Assembly (NCBI RefSeq): GCF_007558725.1 | Contig: NZ_VLPL01000001.1 | Span: forward strand, 125,984-189,983 | Reading direction: 5' to 3' | Source: Fluviicola chungangensis | GTDB lineage: Bacteria; Bacteroidota; Bacteroidia; Flavobacteriales_D; Crocinitomicaceae | DNA length: 64,000 bases | Part shown: positions 1-8,152 of the stretch, one piece after another | Numbering within the stretch: position 1 is the first letter of the stretch | How the letters are laid out: the number at the start of each line of letters is the position of its first letter | Translations under genes and position numbers: made by a program | The notes under the pieces: model-generated | What the model was told of the DNA's origin: nothing | The model's input: the letters and a program-made list of their open reading frames with translations, nothing else | Databases searched by the model: none

Positions 1-219
1 GAGGCCCTGACTATCCTGGAGAAGTATGCTGCTCAGATTTTGGCACTGCACAACCTGCATTGTTCCATACACAGCGATAATCTGGCAAGCGTGGGGTTAT
101 TCGAAAAAGCGGGATTTGTGCGAGTAGGAGTCAGAAAAGATTGGTACCTGGAAAAAGGTGTTTGGTTGGATGAAATTTTATATCAGAAATGTCTGGAAAG
201 AAAAGAAACAAAAAATTAG
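1..219 (+). CDS. GNAT-family N-acetyltransferase, C-terminal fragment
   Basis: Only the last 72 codons are in the window, open from base 1. The fragment reads through NLASVGLFEKAGF and ends DEILYQKCLERKETKN. The N-x-x-S-x-x-L-F-x-K-x-G-F pattern is the late acetyl-CoA-binding segment of GNAT acetyltransferases of the RimJ/RimL or spermidine-acetyltransferase type, and the following V-R-K-D-W-Y-L pattern is also typical. The substrate cannot be told. The stop lies 31 bases inside mltG, so the two genes are probably co-transcribed and translationally coupled. Confidence 0.8.
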   Translation, partial: EALTILEKYAAQILALHNLHCSIHSDNLASVGLFEKAGFVRVGVRKDWYLEKGVWLDEILYQKCLERKETKN

Positions 220-1250
220 TATTTGCAGCGGTCGCTGTGATGTTGATCGGTGTTGCACTGGTTTTCGGGTGGACACCTCTCATGATCTACATGAAGAAAA
301 CATCCAACAACAAGGAAGCACGGGTGGTGATCGATAACCGACGCTCTTTGGAAGAAATCGCGGGAGACCTGAAAAAGGCAGGTGTCATCAGTGATACGGA
401 TGCATTTTTGTCGATGGCAAATTATAAAAAGCTTACAGTTGAAAATATAGAGCCGGGGATGTATGCTTTCCCTGCACGTACTTCCTACCGTGATTTATTG
501 AACTCCTTAAAAAGTGGAAGTTTTGAAGTGGAAGTGGTGGTAACATTCAATAATTGCAAAACCATTCATGACCTTTGTGTAAAGGTATCGAAGTGTATCG
601 AAGTAGATAGTACCGAATTGGAAAGTTACATTACAGACCAGGAAACATTGAATAAATACGGGTTTACCATTGAGCAGGTTCCGGCGCTGTTTATGCCGAA
701 TTCTTACCGAATGTATTACGATACCGGGAAAGAGGCTTTCCTGGAACGCATGGCGAAGGAATTTAAGAATTTTTGGACACCGGAGAGAATGGCACAATTG
801 AAAAAGGTGGGCTTGAAATCGCCTTCACAGGCTGTTACCCTTGCTTCAATTGTTTACGGAGAACAATCCAAAAATGCATCCGAATGGCCGATTATTGCCC
901 GTTTGTACCTGAACCGGTTGAATACGGGAATGAAATTACAGTCAGATCCGACATTTAAATTCTGTTGGGGAGATCAATTGGAAGGCGTACAGCGATTGAC
1001 ATATGAACACAGAAACAAAGACTGCCCTTACAATACCTATTTGTACAACGGATTACCTCCGGGGCCTATTTCCATGCCTCCGACGGGAGTTGTGGAAGCC
1101 GTTTTGAACCCGGATAACAACGATTATTTATACATGTGTGCTCAACCAAATTATGACGGATTGCACAATTTTGCAAAGGATTATGCCGATCATGCAAAAT
1201 ATGCAGCCGAATTCCAGAATTGGTTAGCATCCGAAATTGCCAATCAATAA
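189..1250 (+). CDS. mltG: Endolytic peptidoglycan transglycosylase MltG (YceG-like)
   Basis: MltG is an inner-membrane lytic transglycosylase that cuts nascent glycan strands and releases them from the membrane. The 353-residue protein has one N-terminal membrane anchor (about residues 9-30), a LysM-like region (about 45-115), then the YceG catalytic domain. Glu225 in LASIVYGEQ occupies the position of the catalytic glutamate. LQSDPT and LPPGPISMPP are the usual downstream family motifs. Length is normal for the family. The start overlaps the upstream acetyltransferase by 31 bases, and the next gene starts 3 bases after the stop, so an operon is likely. One oddity is the Cys-containing insert around WGDQ...CPYNTY where most homologues have no cysteine. 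Confidence 0.93.
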   Translation: MSGKKRNKKLVFAAVAVMLIGVALVFGWTPLMIYMKKTSNNKEARVVIDNRRSLEEIAGDLKKAGVISDTDAFLSMANYKKLTVENIEPGMYAFPARTSYRDLLNSLKSGSFEVEVVVTFNNCKTIHDLCVKVSKCIEVDSTELESYITDQETLNKYGFTIEQVPALFMPNSYRMYYDTGKEAFLERMAKEFKNFWTPERMAQLKKVGLKSPSQAVTLASIVYGEQSKNASEWPIIARLYLNRLNTGMKLQSDPTFKFCWGDQLEGVQRLTYEHRNKDCPYNTYLYNGLPPGPISMPPTGVVEAVLNPDNNDYLYMCAQPNYDGLHNFAKDYADHAKYAAEFQNWLASEIANQ

Positions 1251-1253
1251 AAT

Positions 1254-2246
1254 ATGGAACGCAGATCTTTTGTCAAATTGAGTGCTGTCGGATTGGCAGC
1301 ATCAGTAGTTTCTCCCGTATTTTCAAGAGAAGAAAGTACTTTGGAAACGGGAACTTCCGGATATACCGGCGGACCAAAAATGATTGCTACCTGGAGTCAC
1401 GGTCAACCGGCCAACCAGGCGGGCTGGAAGAAGCTGGAGGCGGGAGGAAGTTCTTTGGATGCGGTAGAAGCGGGAGCACGACAAACAGAAAGTGATGTCA
1501 CAAACCGCAGTGTAGGGATCGGTGGAATGCCGGACCGGGAAGGCCATGTGACGTTGGATGCCTGCATTATGGATTGGGAGTCGAATTGCGGTTCCGTGGG
1601 TTGCCTGGAGGGGATTGCACATCCGATCTCTGTTGCAAAACACATTATGCAGCATACCCCACATGTGATGCTGGTTGGTGAAGGAGCTAGGAAATATGCG
1701 CTTGAACACGGTTTTGATACGATTAAAACACCGCTTCCGGAAGTGAGAAAGGAATGGGAGAAATGGAAAAAGGAACAAGCGGCTACGAAGAAACCGGAGA
1801 TCAACCATGAGAATCACGATACAATCGGTTTATTGGCGATCGATCATTCCGGGCGAATCAGCGGGGCATGTACGACTTCCGGTTGGGCTTACAAATTACC
1901 GGGACGTTTAGGTGATTCACCGATCATTGGATCCGGATTATTTGTGGACCAGGAAGTCGGAGGAGCGGTTGCAACTGGTTTGGGAGAATCCATTATCCGT
2001 ATTGCCGGAGCGCATACGGTGGTAGAGTTGATGCGGCAAGGAAAAAGCCCGGAACAGGCATGTAAAGAAACAGTTGAACGGTTGATACGTAAACACAAGG
2101 ATATGACTGGTTTACAATGTGCATTCATTGCGATCAATACCAAAGGAGAAGTCGGTGGATTCTCTGTTTACAACGGATTCAATTATGCCTTGAAAACGGA
2201 AACGCAAGATCAGTTAATCGATACTCCTTTTGATCGGAAATGGTAA
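1254..2246 (+). CDS. Secreted glycosylasparaginase (Ntn hydrolase, asparaginase family 2)
   Basis: The enzyme class cleaves the GlcNAc-asparagine bond of N-glycoproteins or related beta-aspartyl bonds after autocleavage into two chains. The N-terminus MERRSFVKLSAVGLAASVV is a classic Tat signal (RRxFxK followed by a hydrophobic stretch), so a folded enzyme is exported. The autocleavage site and nucleophile should be Thr190 in HDTIG. The downstream GDSPIIGSGLF and GLGESIIR segments are substrate-pocket motifs of aspartylglucosaminidases. The 330-residue length fits. The stop codon overlaps the beta-mannosidase start by 7 bases, which argues for joint expression in glycoprotein breakdown. An isoaspartyl peptidase activity cannot be excluded. 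Confidence 0.88.
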   Translation: MERRSFVKLSAVGLAASVVSPVFSREESTLETGTSGYTGGPKMIATWSHGQPANQAGWKKLEAGGSSLDAVEAGARQTESDVTNRSVGIGGMPDREGHVTLDACIMDWESNCGSVGCLEGIAHPISVAKHIMQHTPHVMLVGEGARKYALEHGFDTIKTPLPEVRKEWEKWKKEQAATKKPEINHENHDTIGLLAIDHSGRISGACTTSGWAYKLPGRLGDSPIIGSGLFVDQEVGGAVATGLGESIIRIAGAHTVVELMRQGKSPEQACKETVERLIRKHKDMTGLQCAFIAINTKGEVGGFSVYNGFNYALKTETQDQLIDTPFDRKW

Positions 2247-4717
2247 GAATCGGACTTTTTGTTGCGGTGATTTTTTTGACAAATCAAGTGATAGGGCAAA
2301 AGATTCTATCCTGGAAAGTGCAGCATCCGGTATCTAAAGCGTGGTATGTATTGGGGGAAAAAGGATCCGTTCAGGAAGCACTGATTGCTGCGAACCAGCT
2401 TCCTGACCCTTTCGTAGGAATGAACGAAAGTCAGTTTAACTGGATTGAAAATTATCAATGGACACTTGAATCTGAATTTTTCTTACGGGAACCCGATCTC
2501 AGAGAATTTGTTGAATTGGATTTCCCGAGTATTGATACTTATGCTTCAATCTTTTTGAATGGGAAATTGGTAGCCGAAACCAATAATGCATTTGTGCGTT
2601 ACCGTTTTGACGTTCGGGACAAGGTCGTTCCGGGAAAGAACAAATTGAAGGTCGTTTTTACACCTCCGATCATGTACCAGAAACCACGTATGGCGGATGT
2701 GGGAGTGACACTTCCTGCTCCAAATGATGTAGGAAAAATAAAAGTGGCACCGCATTGCCGGAAACCCCAATACCAATTCGGATGGGATTGGTCTTTGAGA
2801 ATGCTGACAATGGGATTTTGGGAGCCGGTGAAAGTAGAAGTTTATTCCTCTAACCGCGTTCTTGCAAACTATTCCAATACCCTGGAAGTTGCCGATGAAA
2901 AAGCAGTTTCTGAATTTACACTGGTTTTGGCACAGGAAAGTTCAGAGACTTTTACGTGGAAAAGCACGCTGTTCGGTGATCAGAAAGTGACGAGTGAAAA
3001 TACGTATTTAAAACGTACCGAAACCATTTCAAATCCGAAATTATGGTGGCCGAGAGGACAGGGAGAAGCCTATTTATATAACGACCATTGGATTTTGCAA
3101 AATGAAAAGGGTGATGTCATTTTGGAAAAAGACGTTCGTTTCGGTTTGAAAAAGGTGGAATTGGTACAGGAAAAAGACCAATGGGGTACTTCCTTTCAGA
3201 TCAGGGTGAATAACCGCCCGGTTTTTTGCAAAGGTGCCGATTATATTCCGGATGATATTTTTCCGGCCCGTATAACAGATGAGAAATTAAAAAAGGCAGT
3301 TCAGACCATGCTGGATTGTAATTTCAATATGGTAAGGATTTGGGGAGGAGGATTTTACCCGAGAGAATCCTTCCTGGAAGCGTGTGACGAAGGCGGATTG
3401 ATGGTTTGGGAAGATTTTATGTTTGCCTGTGCCATGTATCCTGGAACAGACGATTTTCTGGCAAATGTAAAAACCGAATTGGACCAGCAAATACCCAGGC
3501 TGGCATCGCATGCTTCACTGACCTTGTTTAACGGAAACAACGAAGTAGATGTCGCTTGGAAAAACTGGGGGTTTCAAAAAGAATATCACTTATCTAAGAA
3601 AGATGAGGTTTTGATCGGTGCGTATTACCGGAAACTATTTAAAGAATTAATCCCTGAAACCCTTCGTAAGTTCACAGATCTTCCGTACGAGCATACTTCG
3701 CCTTTAAGCAACTGGGGAAATGATGCGTTCTATAACGACGGAACACAGCATTACTGGGGAGTTTGGCACGGAACAGACCCGATAGAGGATTTTGGACGGA
3801 AATCGGGCAGATTCAATGCTGAATACGGTTTTCAATCGTTTCCCGAACTGGCCACATTGCTATCATTCAGTAAACCGAAAGACTGGAAACTGGACAGCCC
3901 GCTGATGAAATTGCGTCAGAAAAGCTATGTGGGAAACAATATGATTGCCAAACATTCTGATTTACTTTATGGTAAAACAGCTGATTTTCAGCGTTTTGTT
4001 TATTTTTCACAGCTTACACAGGCCAAAGCTGTCGGGATTGCAGTGGTTGCGCACAGGAGCACTTTTCCAAGGTGTGCGGGAACATTGTACTGGCAGTTTA
4101 ACGATTGCTGGCCGGCTCCTACATGGAGCAGTATGGATTATTTCGGAAGATGGAAAGCGTTGCAGTATGAGGTCAAAAACGATTTCAAAGATGTGACGAT
4201 CGCAGAACGAATTGATACATTGGGTAAAGAAAAATATGTTCTGATTTCAGACATTCCAACCGGTTTTTTGTGTGAAATTGAAGCTCAGGTGAGCGATTTT
4301 CAAGGAAATCCCCTGGGAAGTTTTACCTGTCGCCAAGCCATCGCTTACCCGCATACCGTAGAATTGTTCCCCCAGGAGCTAAAGGCCTTCAAAGGAAGGG
4401 ATTTTGCCGTTCGTTTCATTTGGAAAGACGAAACAGGGAAAGAATGCGAACGTCTGTTTATTCACGAGCATGTTCCCGGGAAATCAGTTCCCGGAAAGGA
4501 ACCGGTTGTGCTTGTAGAATCACTCGATCCGCTTACAGGAAAGGGAGTTGTAAATATTGAGAATGAAACAATTTTAAAAGATTTTTGGTTTACATCCAAA
4601 GACGGAAAGGTTGTAATGGACCAAAATTTTGTGCACCTGCTTCCAGGGAAACACCGCATAGCATTTGAATTTGAAGGGAAGCTGACCGAAGACAGTTTTT
4701 TCTGGTTTTATCATTAA
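2240..4717 (+). CDS. Exported beta-mannosidase, glycoside hydrolase family 2
   Basis: GH2 beta-mannosidases release terminal beta-linked mannose, as in the Man-beta-1,4-GlcNAc core of N-glycans. An N-terminal hydrophobic signal (residues 1-19, ending VIGQ) predicts export to the periplasm. Next come a jelly-roll sugar-binding domain (about 20-200), an Ig-like domain and the TIM barrel. Glu435 in NGNNEVD fits the acid/base and Glu528 in NAEYGFQS the nucleophile. RIWGGGFY and VWEDFMFACAMYP are conserved barrel motifs of this clade. The start ATG overlaps the end of the glycosylasparaginase gene. The 825-residue length is normal. Substrate identity beyond beta-mannoside is inferred. Confidence 0.92.
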   Translation: MVRIGLFVAVIFLTNQVIGQKILSWKVQHPVSKAWYVLGEKGSVQEALIAANQLPDPFVGMNESQFNWIENYQWTLESEFFLREPDLREFVELDFPSIDTYASIFLNGKLVAETNNAFVRYRFDVRDKVVPGKNKLKVVFTPPIMYQKPRMADVGVTLPAPNDVGKIKVAPHCRKPQYQFGWDWSLRMLTMGFWEPVKVEVYSSNRVLANYSNTLEVADEKAVSEFTLVLAQESSETFTWKSTLFGDQKVTSENTYLKRTETISNPKLWWPRGQGEAYLYNDHWILQNEKGDVILEKDVRFGLKKVELVQEKDQWGTSFQIRVNNRPVFCKGADYIPDDIFPARITDEKLKKAVQTMLDCNFNMVRIWGGGFYPRESFLEACDEGGLMVWEDFMFACAMYPGTDDFLANVKTELDQQIPRLASHASLTLFNGNNEVDVAWKNWGFQKEYHLSKKDEVLIGAYYRKLFKELIPETLRKFTDLPYEHTSPLSNWGNDAFYNDGTQHYWGVWHGTDPIEDFGRKSGRFNAEYGFQSFPELATLLSFSKPKDWKLDSPLMKLRQKSYVGNNMIAKHSDLLYGKTADFQRFVYFSQLTQAKAVGIAVVAHRSTFPRCAGTLYWQFNDCWPAPTWSSMDYFGRWKALQYEVKNDFKDVTIAERIDTLGKEKYVLISDIPTGFLCEIEAQVSDFQGNPLGSFTCRQAIAYPHTVELFPQELKAFKGRDFAVRFIWKDETGKECERLFIHEHVPGKSVPGKEPVVLVESLDPLTGKGVVNIENETILKDFWFTSKDGKVVMDQNFVHLLPGKHRIAFEFEGKLTEDSFFWFYH

Positions 4718-4775
4718 CCGGAAAATTAATTAGAAATTTTAACGAGATAAATTTTGTAAATAATACCCCGGTAAT

Positions 4776-4783
4776 TAATTTTG
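4776..4783 (+). promoter_or_regulatory. TAnnTTTG -7 element for the MarR gene
   Basis: TAATTTTG matches the Bacteroidota -7 consensus and sits exactly 4 nt before the ATG of the MarR gene. At that distance the transcript would start at or next to the A of ATG, so it may be leaderless. Confidence 0.55.
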
Positions 4784-4787
4784 TTGC

Positions 4788-5231
4788 ATGGAAATAGGAA
4801 AAGTGATCCAATCGAAATTCAAAAATTCTAAGCACAAGGCTGTGGTAAATCTTCGTTATACTTCGAATTACCTGGGAAATATTCAGAACTCCTACATGGC
4901 AAAATTTGATTTGTCGATGCCTCAGTTCAATATTTTGAGAATTCTTCGCGGTGCCAATGGCTCGATCAGTGTCAATTCGGTGAAAGAAAGAATGGTGGAA
5001 AAATCCCCCAATACCACACGATTGATGGATAAGTTGATCGATAAAGGATTGATGGAGCGTGTTCGCTGCGAATCTGATCGCAGAGTGGTTTACGTTTCAA
5101 TTACGGAAGCTGGTTTGAAGATCCTGAAACAAATCGATGACGATCAGCAGTCGGAACTGGACTTCACCGGAAACATGACGGAAGAAGAAGCGGAAGTTCT
5201 TAGCAATTTACTGGACAAATTACGTGGGTAA
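4788..5231 (+). CDS. MarR-family transcriptional regulator
   Basis: A 147-residue winged-helix dimeric repressor or activator type. N-terminal helices are followed by LSMPQFNILRIL (helix-turn-helix entry), the recognition region VEKSPNTTRLMDKLIDKGL, and the wing with the conserved D-R-R pattern in CESDRRVVYVSITEAG. The ligand and target genes are unknown. The neighbouring outer-membrane receptor may be a target but has its own promoter. A palindrome right after the stop probably terminates this transcript. Confidence 0.9.
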   Translation: MEIGKVIQSKFKNSKHKAVVNLRYTSNYLGNIQNSYMAKFDLSMPQFNILRILRGANGSISVNSVKERMVEKSPNTTRLMDKLIDKGLMERVRCESDRRVVYVSITEAGLKILKQIDDDQQSELDFTGNMTEEEAEVLSNLLDKLRG

Positions 5232-5234
5232 TTT

Positions 5235-5301
5235 CACCGCAAAGAAAAGCGCAAAGATTTTAAATAAATCAAACTTTGTGTACTCTGCGCTCTTTGCGGT
5301 T
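5235..5301. repeat. ACCGCAAAG-type intergenic palindrome, copy 1
   Basis: The left arm carries ACCGCAAAGA and GCGCAAAG words and the right arm the complementary ctttgtg, TGCGCT and CTTTGCGGT words around an AT-rich loop. It begins 3 bases after the MarR stop and probably serves as terminator. Related elements are at 29450, 35419 and 58264. Reading it as the coding start of the next gene gives a spurious 49-residue extension. Confidence 0.7.
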
Positions 5302-5340
5302 AAACTTTTAAAAACCCTTTCCGAACCAATCGGATTACCT

Positions 5341-5348
5341 TACCTTTG
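5341..5348 (+). promoter_or_regulatory. TAnnTTTG -7 element for the outer-membrane receptor
   Basis: TACCTTTG lies 22 nt before the ATG at 5371 and fixes that ATG as the start. No clear -33 TTTG is seen. Confidence 0.5.
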
Positions 5349-5370
5349 CACCAAATTTCTTCCCGTTTTT

Positions 5371-7797
5371 ATGCGCTTTACGCTTTTTACATTCTTTCTT
5401 TCAGCAAGTCTTTTTACTTATTCACAAGCACCTGAAGGCACCGGTTCCATTGATGGGAGAGTATTGGATTCTGTTTCAAAAACTCCTTTGGAATACACCA
5501 TGGTCCGTGTTTTTAGCGCAAAGGATTCCCTGGTGGTAAACGGAATCTATACCGATGAGAATGGATTCTTTGTGTTGGAAGAGATCAAATATGGTACGTA
5601 TTACATAGTCATTTCCAATCCTGATTACAAAACAAAAACGATCCCGAATATTTCACTTTCAGCAGATAAAAACCTGCGCAAGCTGGGAACTATTGCATTG
5701 GTAAATTCCGGCAAAGAACTGGATGAAGTCGTGGTCCGGCAAGACAAAACACCCTTACAACTTGGCCTCGACAAAAAAGTGTACAACGTGGGTGATGATA
5801 TTGCTGCTACAGGTGGAACAGTTACCGATGTATTGAATAATGTGCCTTCAGTTGAAGTAGACCAGGATGGTGCTATTTCTTTGCGTGGTGACGGCAATGT
5901 GACGGTTCTTATCGACGGAAAACCGAGTAATATGACAGGTGGGAATGGAAAAAGCGTATTGGACGGGATTCCTGCAAGTAGTATTGAACGCATTGAAATT
6001 GTAACGAATCCTTCTGCTAAGTACGATCCGGATGGAACTTCCGGGATAATCAATATTGTTTTGAAGAAAAGTTCCCGGCGCGGGGTGAATGGAAGCGTAG
6101 GGATAACTGCCGGTACAGGAAATTTGTACACAGGTTCCCTTGGACTTAATGTGCGGAATACCCGGTTCAATCTGTATGGTAATTATGCATTTTCCTACCG
6201 GGATGGCTACCGGAATAATTTTTCGGATCTCAACCGTTATTCGGGGGATACAACTGTAAGTTTGAACCAAACAAGGTACGGTGGAGACTTAAATGTAACA
6301 CACACGGCTAAAGTTGGAATGGATGTCTATGTGAAAGACCGGAATACCCTTTCCTGGAGTATTGCGGGAAATACCGGAGATAGGAAACGGGTCGGGAACC
6401 AGGTGAATACACGTTACACGAATTTCGGCGATACGACCGACATTTGGACCAGGAATGCCACTGATCCGAGTACAACTCAAAATATTGATTTTTCATTAGG
6501 GTATAAATGGGATTTTAAAGACGACAAAGGTTCCCTCGATGCAAATGCCTACCAATCACTTTCTGCGGGAACAGATGAAGGCTTCTATCTGCAGACGACA
6601 GCTTTTCCGGCCAATGTCCCTGCCACAGATCAGCATATTTTTAGCCGTGAAGCCAATGATTTCACCACTTTTTCACTTGATTTTATCCGCTTGTTAAAGC
6701 ATAAGGTCCGGACCGAAAGCGGGCTGAAAATGATCCAGCGGAATATGAGCCTGCGTTCTTCCTCTGAAGCAAAGGATGCATCCGGATCATATGTTTCAGA
6801 TACGATTTCGAATTACAATTACAACTACCTGGAGAGTATTTATTCGGCTTATGGGATTGTTGGCGGCCAGTTAAAAAAGTTTCGCTACCAGGCAGGTCTT
6901 CGTGCAGAATACAGTATCCAGAATCCGAACCTGATCTCAACGAGCCAGAGTTTCAAGAATGAGTATTTCAATTTATTTCCTTCTGCTACGTTGCGTTACG
7001 AAGTGAAAAAAGGAACGGAATTGTCGCTTGGCTACAGCAGACGGATCAACCGACCGAACTCCGGGAATTTAAACCCGTTTACATCTTATGCTGATCCTTA
7101 TAATCTACGCAGTGGAAATCCGGCTTTACGCCCGGAATACATTCATTCCATCGATTTGGGATTGGATTATAGCTCAAAGAAGTTCACCTTGGCCTTTGCA
7201 TTGTATCAGCGTTATACCAGTCATGTGATTCAGCGGGTGAAAGTCTTTTATGAAAACGGAACTTCCAAAGGAACATTTGCCAATATAGACAACTCAGTGA
7301 GTTCAGGAGGAGAGATTGTGATGCAGTTGAAACCTTTCCCGATTTGGAGAAATATGATTTCATTCAATGGGAATTACATTTCGTATAAAGACGATGATCC
7401 AAGTGTAAACTGGAGCAGGCAAGGATTTGTTTTTGGAATGAAATTCAGTTCTACCTTAGACTTGCTAAAGAAAACACTGACCCTTCAGGTGAACGGTCGA
7501 TACAATGCTCCATCCGTTACGGCTCAAGGAAAAATGAATCCGAGAGGTTCTATTGATTTTTCAGCAGACAAATCGTTGTGGGATGGTAAGTGGGGAATCG
7601 GCTTAAGGGTGACAGATATTTTCAATACGCAAGGGTTTAATTTTGAAGTGGATCAGCCAACGGTTTTCCAGTCTTCACAGTTTAAATGGGAAACCAGAAG
7701 GATCATTGTCAGTGTTCGCTATAAATTCGGGAAAACTGACTTCAAAGAGGACAAACGCTCCAATGAAAACAATGGAGGCGGAGGTTTTGATTTTTAA
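5371..7797 (+). CDS. Outer-membrane beta-barrel receptor with carboxypeptidase-regulatory N-terminus (TonB-receptor-like)
   Basis: An 808-residue outer-membrane protein. A signal peptide (MRFTLFTFFLSASLFTYSQ) is followed by a carboxypeptidase-regulatory-like beta-sandwich (about 30-115, GSIDGRVLDSVSKTPLEYT), a TonB plug domain (about 130-230, with DVLNNVPSVEVDQDGAISLRG) and a C-terminal barrel rich in alternating aromatic strands that ends in RYKFGKTD plus a Gly/Asn tail. This is the OMP_b-brl_3 architecture common in Bacteroidota. The substrate is unknown and no SusD partner is adjacent, so polysaccharide uptake is not implied. A longer in-frame start at 5224 was rejected because those codons fall inside a palindromic repeat. 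Confidence 0.88.
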   Translation: MRFTLFTFFLSASLFTYSQAPEGTGSIDGRVLDSVSKTPLEYTMVRVFSAKDSLVVNGIYTDENGFFVLEEIKYGTYYIVISNPDYKTKTIPNISLSADKNLRKLGTIALVNSGKELDEVVVRQDKTPLQLGLDKKVYNVGDDIAATGGTVTDVLNNVPSVEVDQDGAISLRGDGNVTVLIDGKPSNMTGGNGKSVLDGIPASSIERIEIVTNPSAKYDPDGTSGIINIVLKKSSRRGVNGSVGITAGTGNLYTGSLGLNVRNTRFNLYGNYAFSYRDGYRNNFSDLNRYSGDTTVSLNQTRYGGDLNVTHTAKVGMDVYVKDRNTLSWSIAGNTGDRKRVGNQVNTRYTNFGDTTDIWTRNATDPSTTQNIDFSLGYKWDFKDDKGSLDANAYQSLSAGTDEGFYLQTTAFPANVPATDQHIFSREANDFTTFSLDFIRLLKHKVRTESGLKMIQRNMSLRSSSEAKDASGSYVSDTISNYNYNYLESIYSAYGIVGGQLKKFRYQAGLRAEYSIQNPNLISTSQSFKNEYFNLFPSATLRYEVKKGTELSLGYSRRINRPNSGNLNPFTSYADPYNLRSGNPALRPEYIHSIDLGLDYSSKKFTLAFALYQRYTSHVIQRVKVFYENGTSKGTFANIDNSVSSGGEIVMQLKPFPIWRNMISFNGNYISYKDDDPSVNWSRQGFVFGMKFSSTLDLLKKTLTLQVNGRYNAPSVTAQGKMNPRGSIDFSADKSLWDGKWGIGLRVTDIFNTQGFNFEVDQPTVFQSSQFKWETRRIIVSVRYKFGKTDFKEDKRSNENNGGGGFDF

Positions 7798-7919
7798 GCT
7801 TTTTTGATTACAATCGGTTGAACCGGATAATGGATCCCCAAATGGATCAAAGCTTTATCGAAACTCTTTGAGCTGCTTTGCTTTTTCTCTTTTATCGTTT
7901 TTGTTTTCATGACGTTCAT
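7794..7919 (-). CDS. Possible 41-residue basic small protein
   Basis: An open frame on the minus strand starts MNVMKTKTIKEKKQ and ends HLGIHYPVQPIVIKKA, with a lysine/serine-rich first half and a hydrophobic second half. It converges with the receptor gene and overlaps its stop by 4 bases. The composition looks coding rather than random, but there is no recognised family, promoter or ribosome-binding site. Apart from this frame and the helicase promoter, the 355-base gap up to 8152 shows only AT-rich sequence. Confidence 0.3.
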   Translation of the reverse strand: MNVMKTKTIKEKKQSSSKSFDKALIHLGIHYPVQPIVIKKA

Positions 7920-8102
7920 TTTTTTAAACTTAATCAATTAATATGCCATTAACAGGCCTCATTTATTAAAATGTCCTAATAAGTGATTTTATTGTATCAG
8001 ATAATAATTTATTAAAAAACGTGTTAAATGAACTATTGGATTTCTTTAAGCCTCGAAAATGAACCATTTAAATAAAATTATGAGAATATTTGAGCCAGGC
8101 TG

Positions 8103-8133
8103 TTTGGAAATCCTTAAAAGAACCGTACTTTTG
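8103..8133 (+). promoter_or_regulatory. Promoter of the SF2 helicase gene (TTTG, 19-nt gap, TACTTTTG)
   Basis: TTTG at 8103-8106 and TACTTTTG at 8126-8133 are 19 nt apart, matching the Bacteroidota primary sigma consensus at both boxes. The ATG is 19 nt downstream. Confidence 0.7.
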
Positions 8134-8152
8134 TAAGCCCTTTTTTTAACAA

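Noticed and set aside
1323-1817. Long open frames on the strand opposite the glycosylasparaginase
   Set aside because: They mirror the codon pattern of the real gene and show low-complexity or Cys/Arg-rich products.
5224-5370. 49-codon N-terminal extension of the outer-membrane receptor
   Set aside because: It runs through a palindromic repeat and the promoter; the signal peptide begins at 5371.
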